Shown: positions 8,631 to 17,437 of the stretch, piece after piece
Numbering within the stretch: position 1 is the stretch's first letter
Layout of the letters: every line of letters begins with the position of its first letter
DNA from: an uncultured Lachnospiraceae bacterium
GTDB taxonomy: Bacteria; Bacillota; Clostridia; Lachnospirales; Lachnospiraceae
DNA length: 64,000 nucleotides
Assembly: GCA_900551895.1 (NCBI GenBank)
Contig: URXX01000002.1
Coordinates: 179,430-243,429 of the forward strand
Direction of reading: 5' to 3'
The notes under the pieces: model-generated
Seen by the model: only the letters and a program-made list of their open reading frames with translations
The model's database searches: none
Told to the model about the DNA's origin: nothing
Program-made: the position numbers and the translations under genes

Positions 8631-9318
8631 CTTTATACCCCACTCCCCACACTGTTTTTACAAATTTCGGTTTTCTCGGTGGTTCGTGCAATTTCTCCCG
8701 CAATCTTCCGATATGAGCCATTACCGTATTATTACTGTCATAATATTTTTCGCCCCACACCTCTTCGAATAATTCTTCGGAAGAAACAACCTTTCCCCTA
8801 TTGTCACACAAATACCACAAAATAGAAAATTCTATCGGCGTCAACTCTATTTTTTCACCAAACAACGTACATTCATGGGTTGTCTTATTAATAACCAAAC
8901 CACGAATATCATACTCTTCTTTTTCTTCAATGACTGTTTCCACCTGATTATACTTCGTATATCTTCTCAACTGCGTTTTAACCCGTGCCAACACCTCCAG
9001 CGGATTGAAAGGTTTCAAAATATAATCGTCCGCACCTAATGTTAAGCCCAGTATTTTATCTGCGTCCTCCACCTTTGCCGTCAGCATAATAACCGGATAA
9101 AAATATTTCTCCCTTATTTTCTGACAAATGGTAAATCCGTCTATATCGGGAAGCATTACATCCAAAATTGCCAAATCCAGTTTTGTTGTGCGGATACAGT
9201 CCATTGCCTCCCTTCCGCTATAAAATTTATGTACTTCAAAGCCGTCGTTTTTCAAGTAAACTTCTAATAAATCCGCTATCTCTTTCTCGTCATCTACAAT
9301 TAAAATCTGCTTCTTCAT
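8623..9318 (-). CDS. vanR: VanR-type OmpR-family response regulator
   Basis: Response regulator of 231 residues. The receiver domain has the acidic pair DDE near residues 9-11, phospho-Asp in LAILDVMLPDIDG (about D53) and the switch Lys in LKPFNPLE. The winged-helix DNA-binding domain starts near residue 135 and ends with TVWGVGYKVE. It heads the vanR-S-G-XY-T cluster and most likely activates it. AGGAGG precedes the ATG. Confidence 0.92.
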   Translation of the reverse strand: MKKQILIVDDEKEIADLLEVYLKNDGFEVHKFYSGREAMDCIRTTKLDLAILDVMLPDIDGFTICQKIREKYFYPVIMLTAKVEDADKILGLTLGADDYILKPFNPLEVLARVKTQLRRYTKYNQVETVIEEKEEYDIRGLVINKTTHECTLFGEKIELTPIEFSILWYLCDNRGKVVSSEELFEEVWGEKYYDSNNTVMAHIGRLREKLHEPPRKPKFVKTVWGVGYKVE

Positions 9319-9348
9319 CTGTCATTGCCTCCTAATAATTCCTTTTTA

Positions 9349-9377
9349 AGAATAGCATAGAAAAAGGCTCTGCACAA
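9349..9377 (-). promoter_or_regulatory. Candidate vanR promoter
   Basis: Minus-strand -35 TTGTGC (9377-9372) and -10 TATTCT (9354-9349) with a 17-base spacer. The -35 falls in the 3' arm of the larE terminator hairpin, so the van promoter and the upstream terminator overlap. Confidence 0.4.
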
Positions 9378-9405
9378 ACAAAATATTTCTGCAAAGCCTT
9401 TTCCT
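9359..9405 (-). terminator. Terminator of the nickel/lar operon
   Basis: On the minus strand AAAAGGCTTTGCA and TGCAGAGCCTTTTT form a 13-bp stem with one mismatch around a 17-base A/T-rich loop, ending in five T. It lies just after the larE stop and insulates the operon from vanR. Confidence 0.85.
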
Positions 9406-10233
9406 CTAATTTTTTTCCGTTATATGAATATCCATGCTGCCCGAACGAAATCCCTCTAAATCTATTGTAATATAAGAGTAACCAAGTGTTTTTAATTTTT
9501 CGATAACTTCTGTTTTATTCTTTAAAAGCAGACACATATCTTTTTCATCCACTTCAATTCTGGCAATATCTCCATGCACCCGAATTCTCACATTATAAAA
9601 TCCGAGTGTTTTCAGCCACTCTTCCCCCTCTTCCACATGACGCATTTTCTCATAATCCAGTTCTGCCCCATAAGGAAAACGTGTAGCCATGCACGGTGTA
9701 GACGGACGGTTTGCAACTGATATGCCATACTCCTCAGCCAGTTTTCTCACTTCCTGTTTCGTAAATCTGCATTCTGCCAAAGGACTGATGATTTTCAGTT
9801 CCCTTAAGGCACGGATACCCGGACGGTATACATGAAGGTCATCTTCATTTGTTCCCTCTATAATATTTTCCGCTCCCAATTCTTTCGCTTTTTCTTTCAA
9901 TTTGCTAAAAAGTAATTTTTTACAGCGGTAGCATCTGTCTGTCGGATTATTTTTAATATCGGCATCCTGTAATTCGTCTACACGGACAATCAGATGCTCC
10001 GCACCTGCCTCTTTCGCCACTTTTGTGGCAATCTCTATATCTTTCATCGGGTGCAGTTCCGTATGCACGGTTATCGCATATACTTTTTTTCCGCTTTTCT
10101 TTGAAGCATCACAGCAAATCTTTAACAAAAGACTACTATCCACCCCGCCCGAAAAAGCAAGTACGATGTTTTCTTTTGAAAGAATACTTATCCTGTCAAA
10201 AAGTTGTTTTTTCTTTTCTTCGTAACTTTTCAT
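9406..10233 (-). CDS. larE: LarE sacrificial sulfur transferase
   Basis: PP-loop ATP pyrophosphatase of 275 residues that adds sulfur to the pyridinium dicarboxylate precursor of the nickel-pincer nucleotide. It has the PP-loop AFSGGVDSS (residues 26-34) and the family segment RPSTPCMATRFPYG with C181, equivalent to the sulfur-donating Cys of Lactobacillus LarE. It also has C101 and C104 in CYRCKK. Those three cysteines fit the LarE type that binds an Fe-S cluster and recycles sulfur from it, and not the single-use type; that is inference. ATG follows the larC stop directly (TAGATG), with GAGGAG nine bases upstream. Confidence 0.92.
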   Translation of the reverse strand: MKSYEEKKKQLFDRISILSKENIVLAFSGGVDSSLLLKICCDASKKSGKKVYAITVHTELHPMKDIEIATKVAKEAGAEHLIVRVDELQDADIKNNPTDRCYRCKKLLFSKLKEKAKELGAENIIEGTNEDDLHVYRPGIRALRELKIISPLAECRFTKQEVRKLAEEYGISVANRPSTPCMATRFPYGAELDYEKMRHVEEGEEWLKTLGFYNVRIRVHGDIARIEVDEKDMCLLLKNKTEVIEKLKTLGYSYITIDLEGFRSGSMDIHITEKN

Positions 10234-11520
10234 CTATTGGCACTCCTCTATAATCTGACGATACACTTCCTGCCATGATCTTCCGCTTTCTTTGCAGATT
10301 TTTGCAATACTTTCATGTTCAGGATAAATTCTTTCTCCTGAAGGCAATGTACAGATTTTCACCTGCACCTCACCCATCGATGTATCTCTTATTTCTATTC
10401 TTCTCGGCAAAACACTTCTCTCCATATGTTGAATACGGATGCCGATACTTGTCGTTTCCTCGAAAATAATTTTCTGTAACTGCGAAATCTGATTTTCTTT
10501 ACAGATTACATTTAACTGATACCCCGGTCTATTCTTCTTCATGAAAACAGGGAAATAATGTACGTCCCTTGCGCCTGCTTCCATAAGTTTTTCCATTGTA
10601 TATCCGAGAGCCTCCCCTGTACAGTCATCAATATTGCTCTCCATTTTTACAATCTCATCTTTTTCCACTTCCTGATTGTCCTGCTCCTCAATCAACATAA
10701 CACGAAGCAAACTCGGTCTTTCATAATTTCGTTTTCCTGCACCGATACCGGTTCTCAAAATACGGAAGTTTTCCGGTAGTTTATCTGCCGTACGGATTGC
10801 CGCTGCGATTGCTGCCCCCGTAGGTGTAACAAATTCACCCTCTGTATCCGTGATATGCAATGTAAGATTTTCTGCATTTACAATATTTGCAACTGCCGGA
10901 ACAGGAATCGGAAGCACGCCATGCTGACAACGAACTGTTCCGCAGCCTTCATAAAGTGTAGGAATAATTACCTCATCAATTCCTAAATTGTCAAGGCAGA
11001 TAGCAACCGCCGCAATATCTACAATGGAATCCACTGCTCCGACTTCATGAAAATGCACTTCTGTCTTTGGCTTTCCGTGTGCCTTTGCCTCAGCGTTTGC
11101 CAAAATATCGAAAATCTTTTCCGCCAGTTCTTTTGCTCTGTCCGTCATTTTACTGCAACGGATAATTCCCTGAATTTCAATTAAACCACGGTGTTCGTGG
11201 TGATGATGATGTTCATGACCGTGACTATGTGTATGTTCATGGTCATGCGTATGCTCGTGTTCATGTGTATGTCCATGTCCGTGTAAATACTGCATATCAT
11301 GGTCGTGATTTTCCTGTTCTAATATAACGTCAAAATCACAGGCATCCAATCCCGCCTTAGACACTCTGCTGATTTTCGTCTGAAACTGTCCACTAATGGA
11401 AAGGCTGTTTAACGCCTCATTTAACACCTCTTTATCCGCTCCCAAATCTAAAAGAGCCGCCACAGTCATATCTCCGCTTATTCCCGAATAACATTCCAAA
11501 TATAATTTTTGTTTATTCAT
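10234..11520 (-). CDS. larC: LarC nickel-pincer cofactor nickel insertase with His-rich loop
   Basis: CTP-dependent nickel insertase of the LarC/DUF111 family, 428 residues from ATG 11520. The N-terminus LYLECYSGISGDM and HEVGAVDSIVDI are family motifs. Residues 72-110 hold 20 histidines in 39 positions, a likely nickel store or delivery loop. In Lactobacillus plantarum LarC is made by a frameshift joining two frames; here one frame encodes the whole protein. An earlier in-frame start exists at 11583 but would lie deep in larB. The chosen ATG overlaps the larB stop by eight bases. Confidence 0.9.
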   Translation of the reverse strand: MNKQKLYLECYSGISGDMTVAALLDLGADKEVLNEALNSLSISGQFQTKISRVSKAGLDACDFDVILEQENHDHDMQYLHGHGHTHEHEHTHDHEHTHSHGHEHHHHHEHRGLIEIQGIIRCSKMTDRAKELAEKIFDILANAEAKAHGKPKTEVHFHEVGAVDSIVDIAAVAICLDNLGIDEVIIPTLYEGCGTVRCQHGVLPIPVPAVANIVNAENLTLHITDTEGEFVTPTGAAIAAAIRTADKLPENFRILRTGIGAGKRNYERPSLLRVMLIEEQDNQEVEKDEIVKMESNIDDCTGEALGYTMEKLMEAGARDVHYFPVFMKKNRPGYQLNVICKENQISQLQKIIFEETTSIGIRIQHMERSVLPRRIEIRDTSMGEVQVKICTLPSGERIYPEHESIAKICKESGRSWQEVYRQIIEECQ

Positions 11521-12265
11521 GCTCATGTACCCCCAGTCTGTTAATCTGCGATGCAATATAGCCCGCTCCATATCCATTGTCAATATTTACGGTTGCGATA
11601 CCGTTTGCACAGGAATTAATCATTGTCAACAAAGCCGAAATCCCGTGCATACTTGCACCGTATCCTATAGAAGTAGGCACTGCAATTACCGGTTTATCCA
11701 CAAGTCCGCCGATAACGCTCGCCAACGCACCTTCCATACCCGCCACGGCAATAACACAGTTCGCACTTTGAATTGTGTTTACTTTTGAAAGGAGACGGTG
11801 CAGTCCGCTCACGCCTACGTCATATATTCTTTCTACATGGTTTCCGAAAAATTCTGCTGTCTGTGCCGCTTCCTCAGCAACAGGAATATCGGCTGTTCCC
11901 GCCGTACAAACTGCAATCTTTCCGATATATTCTTTTTCTTTTTTCTCAATTTTTAAAATACGCGACAACGCATCATATTCCACTGCCGGAAGTTTTGCCT
12001 GTACAAGTTGTGCCTGTTCTTTGGACGCTCTCGTTCCAAGCACTTCTCCCTCCTGTTCATAAAGCCGTTCATAAATGCTTAAAAGATGTTCATCTGCCTT
12101 TCCACTGCAAAAAACAACTTCCGCACAACCGGATCGCAGTTTTCTATGAGTATCTAATTTTGCATATCCCAAATCTTCAAACGGCTGTCTGCGGAAAAAT
12201 TCTTCCGCCTCCGCCACGGAAATCTCGCCATTTTTTACCTGCTCCAATATTTTTTTTGTATCCAT
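11513..12265 (-). CDS. larB: LarB pyridinium-3,5-biscarboxylate synthase
   Basis: LarB, 250 residues, carboxylates and hydrolyses nicotinic acid adenine dinucleotide, the first step of nickel-pincer nucleotide synthesis. The C-terminal half is AIR-carboxylase-like (PurE fold): GTADIPVAEEA, CVIAVAGMEGALASVIGGL and VPTSIGYGAS are family motifs. The N-terminal 100 residues are the variable LarB extension. GGAGG lies upstream of the ATG. It follows the ABC importer genes by five bases. Confidence 0.92.
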   Translation of the reverse strand: MDTKKILEQVKNGEISVAEAEEFFRRQPFEDLGYAKLDTHRKLRSGCAEVVFCSGKADEHLLSIYERLYEQEGEVLGTRASKEQAQLVQAKLPAVEYDALSRILKIEKKEKEYIGKIAVCTAGTADIPVAEEAAQTAEFFGNHVERIYDVGVSGLHRLLSKVNTIQSANCVIAVAGMEGALASVIGGLVDKPVIAVPTSIGYGASMHGISALLTMINSCANGIATVNIDNGYGAGYIASQINRLGVHEHE

Positions 12266-12270
12266 ATCCG

Positions 12271-12885
12271 CTACCTCCGATTTATCTCACTCAAGTCTAC
12301 TATTCTCGTACAAACACGTTTCGCCAAATCCATATTATGCGTAACGATTAACATTCCGTAATTTCTCTCTTCTGCCATTTCCAATAAAACATTCCAAATC
12401 TGCGCCTGCGAAATAACGTCAAGCATCGTTGTAATCTCATCACAAATAAGAAATTTTGTCTCAGGGCTTAACAGTCTTACAATACAAAAACGCTGTAGTT
12501 CCCCGCCGGAAAGTTCCCTCGGCCACCGTGTCAGCCAGTCTTTTTCAATACCGAACCGCTCTAATATTTTTTCGTCCGGATTCCAACATTCCTTTAATAT
12601 TTTTTCCATTTTCCATCTCGGATTTACCGCGAGTTCGGGATGCTGATAAATCATTTGCACCGGACAGAACCCTTTTGTCTGCAAAGGCTTCCCGTCCAAT
12701 AAAACCTGTCCGGAATTTGCACGGTTATATCCCGCAAGAATTTTCGCCAGCGTGCTTTTTCCATATCCCGAAGGGCCGACAATACCTACTCTCTCACCGG
12801 TTTCTATCTGTAAATTTATATCCTTTAATATCCACGGAGATTTTTCCGTATATCGAAAACTTATATTTTCCGCACTAAGTTGCAT
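12271..12885 (-). CDS. Nickel/peptide ABC importer ATPase, short form (NikE-like)
   Basis: ABC ATPase of 204 residues with Walker A GPSGYGKST, signature LSGGELQRF and Walker B LICDEITTMLD. It lacks the C-terminal oligopeptide/HPY extension of NikE/DppF, so it is short for the family. It is the last of five importer genes and overlaps the preceding ATPase gene by 11 bases. ATG 12885 is preferred; GTG 12891 is possible. Being directly followed by larB argues that the cargo is nickel. Confidence 0.85.
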   Translation of the reverse strand: MQLSAENISFRYTEKSPWILKDINLQIETGERVGIVGPSGYGKSTLAKILAGYNRANSGQVLLDGKPLQTKGFCPVQMIYQHPELAVNPRWKMEKILKECWNPDEKILERFGIEKDWLTRWPRELSGGELQRFCIVRLLSPETKFLICDEITTMLDVISQAQIWNVLLEMAEERNYGMLIVTHNMDLAKRVCTRIVDLSEINRR

Positions 12886-13795
12886 GAACACACCTAACCT
12901 TTCCGCCTCTTAAACTCCTCATCGGAATTTCTCCGCGGCATTCTTCCGTCACATTCGGACAGCGGTCTGCAAAGAGGCAGCCGTCCGGCAGATTTGCCGC
13001 ATAGGGCTGTACACCGCTGATTGCCTGAAATTCATTTTGCGGCAACGCTGAAATAAATGCTTTACTGTATGGGTGACGAAGTTTTTCTGCTCCTGCAAGA
13101 AAATCCTCCGTCGGTGCAGATTCTACAATCGTTCCCGCATAAAACACAGCAATCCTATCCGCCACATGAAATGCCAAATCAATATCGTGGGTAATTAAAA
13201 GTACCCCTGCCCCATTATCGGCAATCTCTCTGAAATGCTTCAATGTATCCATAGCCATATCAACACTCAGTCCCGGAGTAGGCTCATCAGCGATAATCAA
13301 CTCCGGAAACTCCATAACCGCCGAAGAAACAAGCACTCTTCTCGCCATACCGCCGGAAAGTTGGAAAGGGTACATTTCCTCAACCTCTTTTTCCAACTTA
13401 TATTTTTCAAACATCTCTTCCTGTCTTTGTTTTGTGGAATAGACACCTCTAACTTGTTTTCCCACTTTCATTACAGGATCTAAATAATCAACCGACTGCG
13501 GAATAAACACCATTTTTCTTCCGAGAAGTTCTTTTCTCCTCTTCGCCGTCATTTCTTCTCCTTTATAAGAAATTTTTCCGCTGACGTTGGCATTGTTTGG
13601 AAGAAGTCCCATAATAGCGTGTGCCAAAAGACTTTTTCCCGAACCGCTTGAACCTACCACGGCGACAATCTCTCCCTTTTTCACATCCAAAGAAAGAGAA
13701 TGTACAACTTCCAAATCTTCTTTATGAAAAAATCCTTTATACATACTAAATGACACAACAAGGTCATCTACCGTTAAAATACTTTCTTCCTGCAT
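12875..13795 (-). CDS. Nickel/peptide ABC importer ATPase (NikD-like)
   Basis: ABC ATPase of about 306 residues with Walker A GSSGSGKS, Q-loop FIPQSVDYLDPVMKVGKQ, signature LSGGMARR and Walker B LIIADEPTPGL. The C-terminal oligopeptide-importer domain has the usual cysteines (GCLFADRCPNVTEEC). It pairs with the short ATPase to drive the two permeases. ATG 13795 has AGGAG seven bases upstream; ATG 13813, overlapping the permease stop, is the alternative. The family also moves peptides, so nickel specificity rests on the operon context. Confidence 0.85.
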   Translation of the reverse strand: MQEESILTVDDLVVSFSMYKGFFHKEDLEVVHSLSLDVKKGEIVAVVGSSGSGKSLLAHAIMGLLPNNANVSGKISYKGEEMTAKRRKELLGRKMVFIPQSVDYLDPVMKVGKQVRGVYSTKQRQEEMFEKYKLEKEVEEMYPFQLSGGMARRVLVSSAVMEFPELIIADEPTPGLSVDMAMDTLKHFREIADNGAGVLLITHDIDLAFHVADRIAVFYAGTIVESAPTEDFLAGAEKLRHPYSKAFISALPQNEFQAISGVQPYAANLPDGCLFADRCPNVTEECRGEIPMRSLRGGKVRCVHAT

Positions 13796-13805
13796 TTCTC
13801 TTCTC

Positions 13806-14639
13806 CTATTCATTCCCGCTTCCCGGATTCCAAAGTTTCTTTAAGTTTTCTCCGATAACGTCAAATAAAATCACCGCAATTAAAAGCATTAAGCCCGGAA
13901 ACAGTGCCAGCCACCATTTTCCTGTTGCAATATGATTCATCGCTTCTGACAAAATCACTCCGATTGCAGGCATTTCCGCAGGCATTCCAAAACCAAGAAA
14001 TGTAATGGACGCTTCATGCATAATTGCATGTGGGAAAAGTAAGACCAATCCGATTAAGTATGCCGGAAGAACATGAGGCAATATATGCTGTACCGCCACC
14101 TGTGTTTTTGATTTTCCCATTTTATATGCCGCCTGCACATATTGCGATGAACGAATCTGCATAACCTCCGAGCGGACAATCCTCGTCAACGAAGGCCAGT
14201 GCGTAAGCGCCACTGCTACCGTTACTCCTTTTACGCCCTTTCCCATCATAAAAGAAATAAGCATCAAAAGAACAAGATGCGGTAAACCCATACATAAATC
14301 TACACACCAGTTGACAAATCTATCTACCCAGCCGCCAAACACCGCTGAGGCAATCCCTGCCACCAACGCAATAACAGAACTGACAAGCGATGCCAAAATA
14401 CCGATAATCAAACTGTTAGACAATCCCTTAACGCATCGGTAGAACATATCTCTTCCTACAAAGTCTGTGCCGAACAAATGCTTAATCCCCGGCGCCATAA
14501 ACTTATCTGCATAATTTGAATCATAGCAGGAAGGATCCATAAATATCCCCCAAAAGAAAATTCCCGCCAGGTAAATGACTGCAACTGACACCAATAAAAC
14601 AACCATAACCCTTCTATTCCAAAATTTCTTCTTATCCAC
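13806..14639 (-). CDS. Nickel/peptide ABC importer permease (NikC-like)
   Basis: Binding-protein-dependent permease of about 277 residues with an N-terminal membrane segment, a soluble loop containing GTDFVGRDMF, and five more membrane segments. The ATPase-coupling EAA-like loop (QAAYKMGKSKTQVAVQHILP) is present. The best start is GTG 14639 with GGGGGAG six bases upstream, overlapping the preceding stop by eight bases. An ATG 54 bases upstream lies inside the previous gene and would add a cysteine-rich leader with no support. Confidence 0.85.
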   Translation of the reverse strand: MDKKKFWNRRVMVVLLVSVAVIYLAGIFFWGIFMDPSCYDSNYADKFMAPGIKHLFGTDFVGRDMFYRCVKGLSNSLIIGILASLVSSVIALVAGIASAVFGGWVDRFVNWCVDLCMGLPHLVLLMLISFMMGKGVKGVTVAVALTHWPSLTRIVRSEVMQIRSSQYVQAAYKMGKSKTQVAVQHILPHVLPAYLIGLVLLFPHAIMHEASITFLGFGMPAEMPAIGVILSEAMNHIATGKWWLALFPGLMLLIAVILFDVIGENLKKLWNPGSGNE

Positions 14640-15615
14640 GTTTCTCCCCCTCTCTGATTCTAGGGTCAAAAACGCCATACAACAGGTTAGCAATCAGATT
14701 TCCCGCAAATACAAACAATGCACTAAAAATTGCTATTCCCAAAAGAAGCGGTACATCTGCATTCACCGCAGCAGCCGTTGTCGCATTTCCTATGCCCGGA
14801 TATGCAAATACTGTTTCGGCAAGTGCCATTCCTCCAAATAATTCATTAAAAGAGGCAAACTGTACCGTAACCGCCGGAAGGGCAACGTTACGCAAAACGT
14901 GACGTTTCACAAGTTGCGTACCGTTTTCTCCTCTCGCTCTCGCATACAGAATAAAATCGCTATTCATAATTTCAATTACTTTCTGTCTTGTATATAAAAC
15001 AACTTCGCTGATGCTTACGATTGTCAAGGTCAGCACAGGTAAAATCAGATGATAAATACGGTCACCGAGTGTAACATCTGCCGCCAGTTTGCCTGCCGGA
15101 ACTGCCATACCGATCGGGAACCAACCTAACTGTACCGCAAATATTGTTAAAACAAGAAGTCCTATCCAAAACACCGGTGCGGATTTAATCACAAGACAAA
15201 ATGTTTTTACTATCCTGTCTAAAATCCCGCCCTGACGCATTCCGCAAACAACACCCAATATAAATCCAATAATTCCCGACAGCACCCATGCCAGCATCAT
15301 CAGTACAATCGAATAAGAAAATCTCGTCTTAATCACTTCGATAACAGGTTTTTTATATGTAATGGACATTCCCAAATCACCGTGCAGTGCATGTTTCACC
15401 CAAGTGATAAACCGCTCCGGAAGAGGGTCGTTAAGCCCCCACTCCTCTGCGATTTCCTCCTTTGCCTCCTCAGACAATGTTGAATTTGTACCTACATAAG
15501 AAATAAGTGGATCGATAGGCGCTTTTGTAATCAGCAAAAATGCCACAATACTGACCGCTGCCAAAAGCAATATCATTCGCACACATTCCTCCAATAACTT
15601 CTTTCCGCTTTTCAT
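14632..15615 (-). CDS. Nickel/peptide ABC importer permease (NikB-like)
   Basis: Permease of 327 residues in the DppB/NikB family: N-terminal membrane helix, a periplasm-side loop with LNDPLPERFITWVKHALHGDLG, and five C-terminal helices. The coupling loop is FILYARARGENGTQLVKRHVLRN. It is the second gene after the binding protein, 16 bases downstream, with GGAGAG before the ATG. It should form a heterodimeric pore with the next gene product. Confidence 0.87.
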   Translation of the reverse strand: MKSGKKLLEECVRMILLLAAVSIVAFLLITKAPIDPLISYVGTNSTLSEEAKEEIAEEWGLNDPLPERFITWVKHALHGDLGMSITYKKPVIEVIKTRFSYSIVLMMLAWVLSGIIGFILGVVCGMRQGGILDRIVKTFCLVIKSAPVFWIGLLVLTIFAVQLGWFPIGMAVPAGKLAADVTLGDRIYHLILPVLTLTIVSISEVVLYTRQKVIEIMNSDFILYARARGENGTQLVKRHVLRNVALPAVTVQFASFNELFGGMALAETVFAYPGIGNATTAAAVNADVPLLLGIAIFSALFVFAGNLIANLLYGVFDPRIREGEKRG

Positions 15616-15631
15616 TAGACTCTCTCCGATT

Positions 15632-17239
15632 CTATTTCATTTTCCAATCTGCCATATTACAGATAATCGGTGTTCCGTGTCCGTGCGGATGCGGAACTTG
15701 TGTATCTACAGAAATATCCAATTTATCACTGACAAAATAGCAGTGTTGAATATTTGTAATAAATAAATTGGTATAATCTTCGTCTGCGATTTTTTGTACT
15801 TCTTTCCATGCTGCAATCGCTGCATCTTGATTATTTGCAGACAATGCTTCCTTAATTTTTGCATCTACCTTCGGATTATTATATCCGACTACATTGTCAT
15901 ATCCGCCCGTCAAGAATAAATCTGACTGATACAAAGATGCTAACACTGTCGGAGAATACTGTCCCCAGCCCCACAGAACTGCTGATGTATTTTGTAATGT
16001 TATGATTTCTTCCCAAGTTGCTGTTTTTACTTTTATATCAATGCCAAGTTCTTTTGCGTTTTCTGCCAGTGCCACACAGAGATTATAGCGGTCTGTTTCC
16101 CCTGCCGACGCATATAAATCAAATGTACATTTCTGTCCGTCTTTTTCACGAATACCGTCTTTGCCCTCTTTCCAGCCTGCATCTTCCAAAAGTTTCTTAG
16201 CCTCATCTACCTGTTTGTCCGCATATGTATCTGTGCTTGCCCATACAAGATTATCTGTAAAGTTCACTGACGGAAGTCCGATTCCGTCCGATGAATTGTC
16301 AATGATTTTTTGACGGTCAATTCCGATTGCAAGCGCCTTTCTTACTGCTAAATCAGAAGTTACATTATTTCCAACCGTCACTTTCTTTCCATCGGAATTT
16401 TTCATTTCGGTTACTTTTCGTACCGGAAGACTGACATTTCTAACGTCCATTGTTTCTAATTTTTCTAAAGTCATTCCCGAAATCTTTTCTTCTGCATAGT
16501 TTGTTCCAACCATGACAACGTCCAATTCCCCTGCCTTTGCCGCCGCAAATGCAGCATCCATATCCATATTTACAAGAGTTACCTTTTTAATTTCCGGTGC
16601 TTTTCCAAAATAGTTTTCATTTGCCTCCAAAATAATCTGCTGGTCCGCATCATACTGTACGACTTTGTATGCCCCTGTTCCTATCGGCTTTGTGTCAAAT
16701 CCTTTCTTATCATAAGCATCTGACGGTACAATCTGAAGAAGCGCTGTTGTATCTAAAAACGGCGAGTACGCTTCTTTTAACTTAAATTCAACCGTATCTT
16801 TGTCAACAGCCTTTACAGTGTCAAGACGTGTCAAATCTACATATTCATTATCCGCCTGATTTTTCTGAACCGTTTCATATGTAAATACAACGTCCTCTGC
16901 GTCAAAGTCGCTTCCGTCACTAAACTTTATATCTTCATTCAAATGGAAAGTATAAGTCAATGCATCTTGACTTACTTCCCAACTTTTTGCCAAATCTCCT
17001 ACATATTTTGAATTGCTGTCCACTTTCAATAATGCATTATTGATAAATGGATAACCGTGAGGCAATGCCCCCTTAACCGGATCCAAACTTCCTTCAAATA
17101 ATGTAGTTCCCACATATGCCTTAATTCCGTCTTGTTTTTTTGCAGAATCGTCTTTCTTCTCTTTATCTCCGCCGCAACCGGAAATAGCCATTGACACCAT
17201 AGCCGCTACACATAATATACTTACAATTTTTTTCTTCAT
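15632..17239 (-). CDS. Nickel/peptide-binding lipoprotein of ABC importer (NikA-like)
   Basis: Extracytoplasmic solute-binding protein of family 5 (SBP_bac_5), 535 residues. It has an N-terminal lipoprotein signal with lipobox SGC (AISGCGG), so it is tethered to the outer face of the membrane. LAKSWEVSQDALTYTFHLNE and DGSDFDAEDVVFTYE are family motifs. ATG 17239 is chosen because it begins the signal peptide and has GAGGAA upstream; the 24 earlier codons have no support. As first gene of the importer-larBCE operon it probably binds nickel or a nickel chelate. A peptide ligand is the alternative. Confidence 0.87.
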   Translation of the reverse strand: MKKKIVSILCVAAMVSMAISGCGGDKEKKDDSAKKQDGIKAYVGTTLFEGSLDPVKGALPHGYPFINNALLKVDSNSKYVGDLAKSWEVSQDALTYTFHLNEDIKFSDGSDFDAEDVVFTYETVQKNQADNEYVDLTRLDTVKAVDKDTVEFKLKEAYSPFLDTTALLQIVPSDAYDKKGFDTKPIGTGAYKVVQYDADQQIILEANENYFGKAPEIKKVTLVNMDMDAAFAAAKAGELDVVMVGTNYAEEKISGMTLEKLETMDVRNVSLPVRKVTEMKNSDGKKVTVGNNVTSDLAVRKALAIGIDRQKIIDNSSDGIGLPSVNFTDNLVWASTDTYADKQVDEAKKLLEDAGWKEGKDGIREKDGQKCTFDLYASAGETDRYNLCVALAENAKELGIDIKVKTATWEEIITLQNTSAVLWGWGQYSPTVLASLYQSDLFLTGGYDNVVGYNNPKVDAKIKEALSANNQDAAIAAWKEVQKIADEDYTNLFITNIQHCYFVSDKLDISVDTQVPHPHGHGTPIICNMADWKMK

Positions 17240-17342
17240 ATTTTTCCTCTCTTCTAAAATGAAAAAAAGCATACGAACCACCCTTCTGGATATTCCTACG
17301 CCTTCTGACATTTTCTTATTCTAATTTACCAATATGATTTTT

Positions 17343-17371
17343 GTATTTCACCGTCTTTTCCCGTGAAATAC
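17343..17371. promoter_or_regulatory. 29-bp palindrome upstream of the nickel/lar operon
   Basis: GTATTTCAC and GTGAAATAC are perfect 9-base inverted copies separated by 11 bases, 104 bases upstream of the binding-protein ATG. Half-sites with a long fixed spacer resemble NikR-type metal-regulator operators in geometry; the sequence itself is not one I recognise. Formation of an RNA hairpin is possible but there is no T run. Confidence 0.6.
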
Positions 17372-17437
17372 TTCTGTATCTCCTATACGCTTCATGCTGT
17401 CTTTTCCGGTTATATACTACTCATATGATATTGCTTT

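Noticed and set aside
11773..12351. A 192-residue plus-strand frame opposite larB and the ATPase
   Set aside because: It is antisense to two well-defined genes and shows composition typical of a shadow.
12271..17239. General oligopeptide importer
   Set aside because: Family motifs allow it, but the operon runs directly into larBCE, which makes nickel the better cargo.
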